From Pseudoalteromonas aliena SW19 (lineage in GTDB: Bacteria > Pseudomonadota > Gammaproteobacteria > Enterobacterales > Alteromonadaceae), in assembly GCF_014905615.1 (NCBI RefSeq), contig NZ_AQGU01000025.1, positions 806,001-870,000 of the forward strand: 64,000 nt of DNA, read 5' to 3'. The position numbers and the translations under genes were made by a program. This document shows, piece after piece, positions 59,133-64,000 of this stretch. The first letter of the stretch is position 1. The number at the start of each line of letters is the position of its first letter. The notes beneath the pieces were generated by a model that saw nothing but the letters and a program-made list of their open reading frames with translations, was not told where the DNA came from and made no database searches.

Positions 59133-60224
59133 ATGGGTTTTAAATGTGGCATCGTTGGCTTGCCTAACGTTGGTAAATCAACGCTTTTCAATGCACTAAC
59201 CAAAGCGGGTATTGAAGCCGCTAACTTTCCTTTTTGTACCATTGAACCTAATACAGGTGTGGTGCCGGTGCCAGATCCTCGCTTAGACGAACTTGCTAAA
59301 ATTGTTAACCCGCAACGAGTTCTTACCACGAGTATGGAATTTGTAGATATTGCCGGTTTAGTTAAAGGCGCATCCAAAGGTGAAGGCCTTGGTAATCAGT
59401 TTTTAGCTAATATTCGTGAGACTGATGCAATTGGCCACGTAGTTCGCTGTTTTGAAGATGAAAACATCATCCACGTAGCAGGCACTATTGACCCTGCTGA
59501 CGATATTGATGTAATCAACACTGAGTTAGTACTTGCTGATATGGATAGCGCTGAAAAAGCCCTTTTCCGTAATGCAAAAAAAGCAAAAGGTGGCGATAAA
59601 GATGCTAAAGAGCAAAATGCTGTACTTGAAAAAGTAAAAGTGCATCTTGACGAAGGCTTAACTTTACGTGCTTTAGTATTAACTAAAGAAGAAAAAGCAG
59701 CAATCAGCTCTATAAACTTTTTAACTATCAAACCAACAATGTATATTGCAAATGTTGCTGAAGATGGTTTTGAAAATAACCCATACCTTGACCGTGTTCT
59801 TGCTATAGCTGCTGCTGAAGATGCGATTGTTGTTCCTGTATGTGCCGCTATCGAATCTGAGCTTTCAGAATTAGATGACGAAGACAAGCTTGAGTTTATG
59901 GCTGATCTTGGTCTAGAAGAGCCAGGTCTTAACCTTGTTATTCGTGGTGGTTATGAATTACTACAATTACAAACTTACTTCACAGCTGGCGTAAAAGAAG
60001 TACGCGCATGGACAATCCCTGTCGGTGCAACTGCACCACAAGCAGCGGGTAAAATCCATACCGACTTCGAGCGTGGCTTTATCCGTGCGCAAACGATTGC
60101 TTTTGACGACTTTGTTGCTTTTAAAGGCGAAAGCGGTGCAAAAGAAGCTGGTAAGATGCGTCAAGAAGGTAAAGAGTACATTGTTAAAGATGGCGATGTA
60201 ATGAACTTCTTGTTTAACGTATAA
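59133..60224 (+). CDS. ychF: redox-regulated ATPase YchF
   Basis: This is a 363-residue Obg-family protein. The P loop is GLPNVGKST; the lack of the usual G4 specificity and the family's known ATP preference fit YchF/OLA1. A central coiled coil lies about residues 135-200, and a C-terminal TGS domain about 280-363. It binds ribosomes and is linked to stress responses. ATG is preceded by AAGGTAT. It ends the lolB-ychF set at a strong terminator. Confidence 0.95.
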   Translation: MGFKCGIVGLPNVGKSTLFNALTKAGIEAANFPFCTIEPNTGVVPVPDPRLDELAKIVNPQRVLTTSMEFVDIAGLVKGASKGEGLGNQFLANIRETDAIGHVVRCFEDENIIHVAGTIDPADDIDVINTELVLADMDSAEKALFRNAKKAKGGDKDAKEQNAVLEKVKVHLDEGLTLRALVLTKEEKAAISSINFLTIKPTMYIANVAEDGFENNPYLDRVLAIAAAEDAIVVPVCAAIESELSELDDEDKLEFMADLGLEEPGLNLVIRGGYELLQLQTYFTAGVKEVRAWTIPVGATAPQAAGKIHTDFERGFIRAQTIAFDDFVAFKGESGAKEAGKMRQEGKEYIVKDGDVMNFLFNV

Positions 60225-60259
60225 ATAAAATTAAACCCATTTAGATGGGAATTAATTTT

Positions 60260-60287
60260 TAAAGGCTCGTGTTTACGAGCCTTTTTT
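60260..60287 (+). terminator. intrinsic terminator after ychF
   Basis: AAAGGCTCGT-GTTT-ACGAGCC then TTTTTT, 36 bases after the stop. Confidence 0.92.
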
Positions 60288-60360
60288 GTATCAGCTAAAT
60301 ACAACAGCCACTCAGCATAACCCCCTCCACTGCATTAGCAAAGCACCTAAAAGCGTGTTT

Positions 60361-60640
60361 ATACCAACCTGTATAAGTATAGGAGCTATTTAACCTGAAC
60401 TCTGGATAATAAATCTATCTCGAGCAACTATTTTCAGTGCTAACTGCGTTGAATTTACTTGCAATAGGCCAGCTACTGACGCGTAAATTCGCCTTGTTTT
60501 CACTGAAAATATCTGGCTAGAGAAAATAAATTTAAATATCACCATGATCCAATACGTTAGTAAATCTCTTAACCAGAGTTCAGGTTATTTAACGATAAGA
60601 AATAACCCATTAATGAGGCTAAAATTTTGAATAACGTTAT
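60361..60640. repeat. TACCAAT-family repeat split by MITE copy D
   Basis: The left part (ATACCAACCTGTATAAGTAT...CTATTT, 60361-60391) and the right part (AACGATAAGAAATAACCC..., from 60591) join to a sequence like the core of the other TACCAAT-family copies. The split falls exactly at the MITE insertion. The right end of this repeat is not clearly preserved. Confidence 0.6.
60392..60586 (-). mobile_element. MITE-like element, copy D (195 bp, full length)
   Basis: The perfect 14-bp inverted ends are AACCTGAACTCTGG and CCAGAGTTCAGGTT. It is flanked by the 4-bp direct repeat ATTT (60388-60391, 60587-60590). It is the most complete copy. No ORF of note. Confidence 0.88.
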
Positions 60641-60707
60641 CATGTGCTCCAAAGGGCAGCACATGTTTGGCATTAATACTGCGTTATAACGTATTAATGC
60701 CAAACAT
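60641..60707. other. two overlapping hairpins in the gap before the tRNA array
   Basis: CATGTGCT/AGCACATG (60641-60665) and a perfect 17-bp inverted repeat (60663-60679 with 60691-60707; arm ATGTTTGGCATTAATAC) share three bases, so they cannot form fully at once. The purpose is unknown. The rest of the gap to 61045 shows no gene. Confidence 0.5.
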
Positions 60708-61045
60708 CACAGGCACAGTCTTACATAAAACCAAACACACTACAGCCAAATTTAACCACCAAAGATAAACAGGCCCTAAGTTCTCTTAATGCGTGTACGC
60801 GCATTATGATCAAACAAGTTTAAGTTTAAATTTAAATCATTAAAAACCAACCATCTCGAATGTTAAAAGGCACTAGTTGCTAATTTCTCTACTTTGGTTA
60901 TGAGGCTGAATTAAAAAATTTCAGAATAAACGAGATGTTGAACTTTAAAGGGTGTTAAAAAAACAGCATTTTTATTAAAATTTAGCCGGTTAGCTTAATT
61001 TTCCTGCAAACAAACACAGTTAAGTGTTTTTTTGCAAAAAAGGTG

Positions 61046-61074
61046 TTGACGAATTTGGGTCATATCAGCATAAT
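61046..61074 (+). promoter_or_regulatory. promoter of the tRNA array
   Basis: TTGACG, 17 bases, CATAAT, then a GC-rich discriminator (ACGCCCCGC), as in stringently controlled stable-RNA promoters. The first tRNA starts 40 bases after the -10. Confidence 0.78.
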
Positions 61075-61113
61075 ACGCCCCGCACTCAGCGATGAAGTGC
61101 TAACAAAAAAGAT

Positions 61114-61190
61114 GGCTAAGTAGCTCAGCTGGTTAGAGCACATCACTCATAATGATGGGGTCACAGGTTCAAATCCCGTCTTAGCCACCA
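61114..61190 (+). tRNA. tRNA-Met (CAT), elongator type, copy 1
   Basis: 77 nt with encoded CCA; perfect GGCTAAG acceptor stem pairing with CTTAGCC, anticodon loop CTCATAA. Closely like E. coli elongator tRNA-Met; first gene of the array. Confidence 0.95.
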
Positions 61191-61235
61191 TATTTTTTGT
61201 TGCTCAATGAAGAGTTTAAAATAACTACCTTGTGT

Positions 61236-61320
<85 letters not shown>

Positions 61321-61359
61321 TAATTCTTGATAAGAATTAAAACTATCAATTGTTATTGT

Positions 61360-61434
61360 TGGGATATCGCCAAGCGGTAAGGCACCAGGTTTTGATCCTG
61401 GCATTCCCAGGTTCAAATCCTGGTATCCCAGCCA
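61360..61434 (+). tRNA. tRNA-Gln (TTG), copy 1
   Basis: 75 nt, begins TGGGATATC, loop TTTTGAT gives anticodon TTG, ends GCCA. Same sequence as the later three copies as far as compared. Confidence 0.95.
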
Positions 61435-61439
61435 ACAAT

Positions 61440-61516
61440 GGCTAAGTAGCTCAGCTGGTTAGAGCACATCACTCATAATGATGGGGTCACAGGTTCAAAT
61501 CCCGTCTTAGCCACCA
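61440..61516 (+). tRNA. tRNA-Met (CAT), copy 2
   Basis: Identical to copy 1 over 77 nt; begins 5 bases after tRNA-Gln 1. Confidence 0.95.
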
Positions 61517-61609
61517 TTTCTTTTTTAGAAGTGGCTCTGCAAGAGTTAAATTGCACTCAATGAAGAGTTTAAAATAACTACCATTTCTTTGATTAATTCA
61601 AAGTGATAT

Positions 61610-61694
<85 letters not shown>

Positions 61695-61733
61695 TGTTCT
61701 TGATAGGAACTCAAATTATCAAATATTCTTAGT

Positions 61734-61808
61734 TGGGATATCGCCAAGCGGTAAGGCACCAGGTTTTGATCCTGGCATTCCCAGGTTCAAATCCTGGTAT
61801 CCCAGCCA
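61734..61808 (+). tRNA. tRNA-Gln (TTG), copy 2
   Basis: 75 nt with CCA; part of the first 270-bp Leu-Gln unit. Confidence 0.95.
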
Positions 61809-61879
61809 ACTTCTTCTACCAAAGAAAGTTGGATATAAGAATTACTCTTGCTTAGAGTTTAAATTAGCAGACTAGTAAT

Positions 61880-61964
<85 letters not shown>

Positions 61965-62003
61965 TGTTCTTGATAGGAACTCAAATTATCAAATATTCTT
62001 AGT

Positions 62004-62078
62004 TGGGATATCGCCAAGCGGTAAGGCACCAGGTTTTGATCCTGGCATTCCCAGGTTCAAATCCTGGTATCCCAGCCA
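62004..62078 (+). tRNA. tRNA-Gln (TTG), copy 3
   Basis: 75 nt, 270 bases after copy 2. Confidence 0.95.
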
Positions 62079-62149
62079 ACTTCTTCTACCAAGGAAAGTT
62101 GGATATAAGAATCACTCTAGCTTAGAGTTAAAATTAGCAAATTAGTGAT

Positions 62150-62234
<85 letters not shown>

Positions 62235-62273
62235 TGTTCTTATTAAGAACTAAAATTAATTCAAATTTATAGT

Positions 62274-62348
62274 TGGGATATCGCCAAGCGGTAAGGCACC
62301 AGGTTTTGATCCTGGCATTCCCAGGTTCAAATCCTGGTATCCCAGCCA
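62274..62348 (+). tRNA. tRNA-Gln (TTG), copy 4
   Basis: Last gene of the array, 75 nt; 15 bases before the stop of the minus-strand GGDEF-EAL gene. Confidence 0.95.
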
Positions 62349-62363
62349 ATTTGTTAAACAATT

Positions 62364-63947
62364 TTATACCTCCTCATAAAAATATTTTTTAATAAAATCA
62401 TCAATACTAATTGGCTTACTATAATAATATCCTTGTAAATAATCACAATTCATTGATATTAGCGCTTCTTGTAAATATTCATTTTCAATCCCTTCTGCAA
62501 CAACCTTGCAGTTAAGTCTATTAGCTAAAAATAACGTTGATTCAACAATCGCGTAATCTGCAATCTGTGTCAGCATCTCTTTAATAAACGACTGATCTAT
62601 TTTTATTTGGCTAATTGGTAATTCTCTTAAGAGTGATAACGAAGAAAACCCAGTACCAAAGTCATCAATACTAAACTCAAAACCATGTGCATTTAGTTTG
62701 TACATCATACTGCGTGCTGTATCTATATTAGTCATCATTGCACCTTCTGTAATTTCAAACATAATAAAATCACTTAAAGTCGGATCTAAATTAATTAACG
62801 GCTCTATAAATTCATAAAAGTCTAAGCTCTCTAAGTCCCTTGTTGAAAGGTTGACATGTAACGAGCCTTTAAACCCTGCTTTTTTGAGTTTTTTTAAATG
62901 CTGGATTGTTTCTAACACCACCCATTTTGATATAGCTAAAATTTGCCCCGTTTGCTCCGCCGTTTTTATAAATATATCAGGGCCAATGAACGTGCCATCA
63001 TTTTGTGGCCAGCGAATTAATACCTCTGCGCCATGCATATCATCGTGTTTTGAAGCAAAGATGGGTTGTAAAAAAAGCTCGAACTCTTGGTTTTTTAATG
63101 CTCTTTTAATTTTTGTCGACATATTAAACAAATCGTCTGCTCGTGCACTCAAATCGCTGAAATAATTAACAACCTGTTGCTGTGTTTTTTTTGCTTCATG
63201 AAGAGCTAAATCGGCTTGCTTAAATAACTCATTTGTCTGCATGCTGTCTTTTGGGTAGTCGCTCACTCCTATTTTTAAGTAAACTCGTATACTTTGCTCA
63301 TGAATAGAAAACGGGTTTGCTATAGCGTCGTTAATTAAGCGTATGCAGTTAATATAAGCGTGTTGAGAAACCGCATTTAATACCACAGCAAACTCGTCGC
63401 CACCTATTCGATACAATTTAGCAAATTCAGATAAATACTGGCTAAGGACTTTAGAAAACAAGCATAATAACGAGTCACCAAAGCTATTACCATAAGCATC
63501 GTTAACGCGTTTAAAGTTACTCAAATCGATCAGTAATAAAATGAAAGGTTCGTTGCATTCTATTTTTTTATTAACAACTTTAAAAAACTTTTTCCGATTA
63601 GGAAGGTTTGTTAGGCTATCGTGCTCTGCTAAAAAACGCTGATGTTCAGCAGAGCGTTCAATTTCTAAAATGCTTTTTAGACTTAGCCGAATAACCAAAT
63701 AAACAAATGCACCACCTCCTAATAAAATAACCGAGACGCTTAACGCTATAGATTGATTAACATCATTATTAACAAAGTAATAAAGTACCCACCAGTAGCC
63801 AAAAATAAAGCACACAATAAAAACAAGTAATAAACCCCAAGCAAATCTATTTGTTTTTGTGCATATTTTTAAGGCCGGCTTTATGCTTACAGCTAAAAGT
63901 AACACTCCTACTGAAATCATAAAAATAAATAAATTGTCCACACACAC
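62364..63947 (-). CDS. membrane-bound GGDEF-EAL cyclic-di-GMP signalling protein
   Basis: This is a 527-residue protein with three hydrophobic segments at the N-terminus (about 8-27, 36-58, 66-88). The cyclase domain has GGDEF at 182-186 without an RxxD site. The phosphodiesterase domain reads GAEVLIRW (EVL instead of EAL at 308-310), but the other catalytic motifs are present (Asn in HVNLS, EITE, DDFGTG, IKIDQSF, AEGIE), so activity is plausible. The start is GTG 63947, with AAGAG nearby; ATG at 63920 is an alternative. Its stop lies 15 bases from the tRNA array on the other strand. Confidence 0.9.
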   Translation of the reverse strand: MCVDNLFIFMISVGVLLLAVSIKPALKICTKTNRFAWGLLLVFIVCFIFGYWWVLYYFVNNDVNQSIALSVSVILLGGGAFVYLVIRLSLKSILEIERSAEHQRFLAEHDSLTNLPNRKKFFKVVNKKIECNEPFILLLIDLSNFKRVNDAYGNSFGDSLLCLFSKVLSQYLSEFAKLYRIGGDEFAVVLNAVSQHAYINCIRLINDAIANPFSIHEQSIRVYLKIGVSDYPKDSMQTNELFKQADLALHEAKKTQQQVVNYFSDLSARADDLFNMSTKIKRALKNQEFELFLQPIFASKHDDMHGAEVLIRWPQNDGTFIGPDIFIKTAEQTGQILAISKWVVLETIQHLKKLKKAGFKGSLHVNLSTRDLESLDFYEFIEPLINLDPTLSDFIMFEITEGAMMTNIDTARSMMYKLNAHGFEFSIDDFGTGFSSLSLLRELPISQIKIDQSFIKEMLTQIADYAIVESTLFLANRLNCKVVAEGIENEYLQEALISMNCDYLQGYYYSKPISIDDFIKKYFYEEV

Positions 63948-64000
63948 TCTTTTAATACGCTTTGTTATCTATTTATTATGGCTAATAAAACAGATAACGG

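Overview
The window looks like chromosomal DNA of a marine gammaproteobacterium of the Alteromonadales, most likely Pseudoalteromonas. The grounds are protein similarity as remembered (FNR, TtcA, Prs, SpeA, GcvA, HemA), an A+T-rich base composition judged by eye, family gene orders (smc-zipA-ligA, hemA-prfA-prmC-sirB2-sirB1-kdsA, lolB-ispE-prs-rplY-pth-ychF, gcvA-ygdD-rlmM) and interspersed short repeats. No database search was run; names rest on motifs and recalled family features.

Layout. 1-7.5 kb: end of a cbb3 oxidase maturation cluster (ccoI, ccoS, a TauE/SafE-like membrane protein), then fnr, a secreted beta-helix protein, uspE and ttcA. 7.5-17.1 kb is the accessory stretch: a periplasmic protein of unknown role, a secreted lipase-like hydrolase, a MITE, a GNAT pseudogene, and two inverted 1348-bp IS4-family copies enclosing a nuclease remnant, a frame-broken AbiJ-like (HEPN-type) abortive-infection gene and a membrane-anchored unknown. 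17.1-19.2 kb: queE and queC (7-deazaguanine synthesis) and a small methyltransferase. 19.5-30.1 kb: a degenerate receiver-TPR protein, msrB, three small membrane proteins, ligA, zipA, smc and a TrmH methyltransferase. 30.4-38.3 kb: a DUF898/M48/DoxX set, speB-speA (putrescine from arginine) and small genes. 38.6-46.7 kb: a GAF-PAS-GGDEF-EAL protein, GNAT, sulfotransferase, cysZ, rlmM, DUF423, hydrolase and gcvA.

46.8-55.1 kb is a long minus-strand operon-like run from hemA to kdsA (haem precursor, peptide release, KDO), interrupted relative to the enterobacterial order by a response regulator/HD-GYP gene and a DUF819 transporter-like gene. Diverging from hemA, 55.2-60.2 kb carries lolB, ispE, prs, rplY, pth and ychF. 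After a repeat-filled 0.9-kb gap, 61.1-62.35 kb is a ten-gene tRNA array (2 Met, 4 Leu, 4 Gln) with a 270-bp tandem period, then a membrane GGDEF-EAL protein.

The most notable structures are: a MITE-like family with four copies, each with its own 4-bp target duplication; a second palindromic repeat family (TACCAAT ends), one copy of which is split by that MITE; a short motif that starts exactly at three unrelated stop codons; and the IS-bounded defence cargo with a one-base lesion in an A run.
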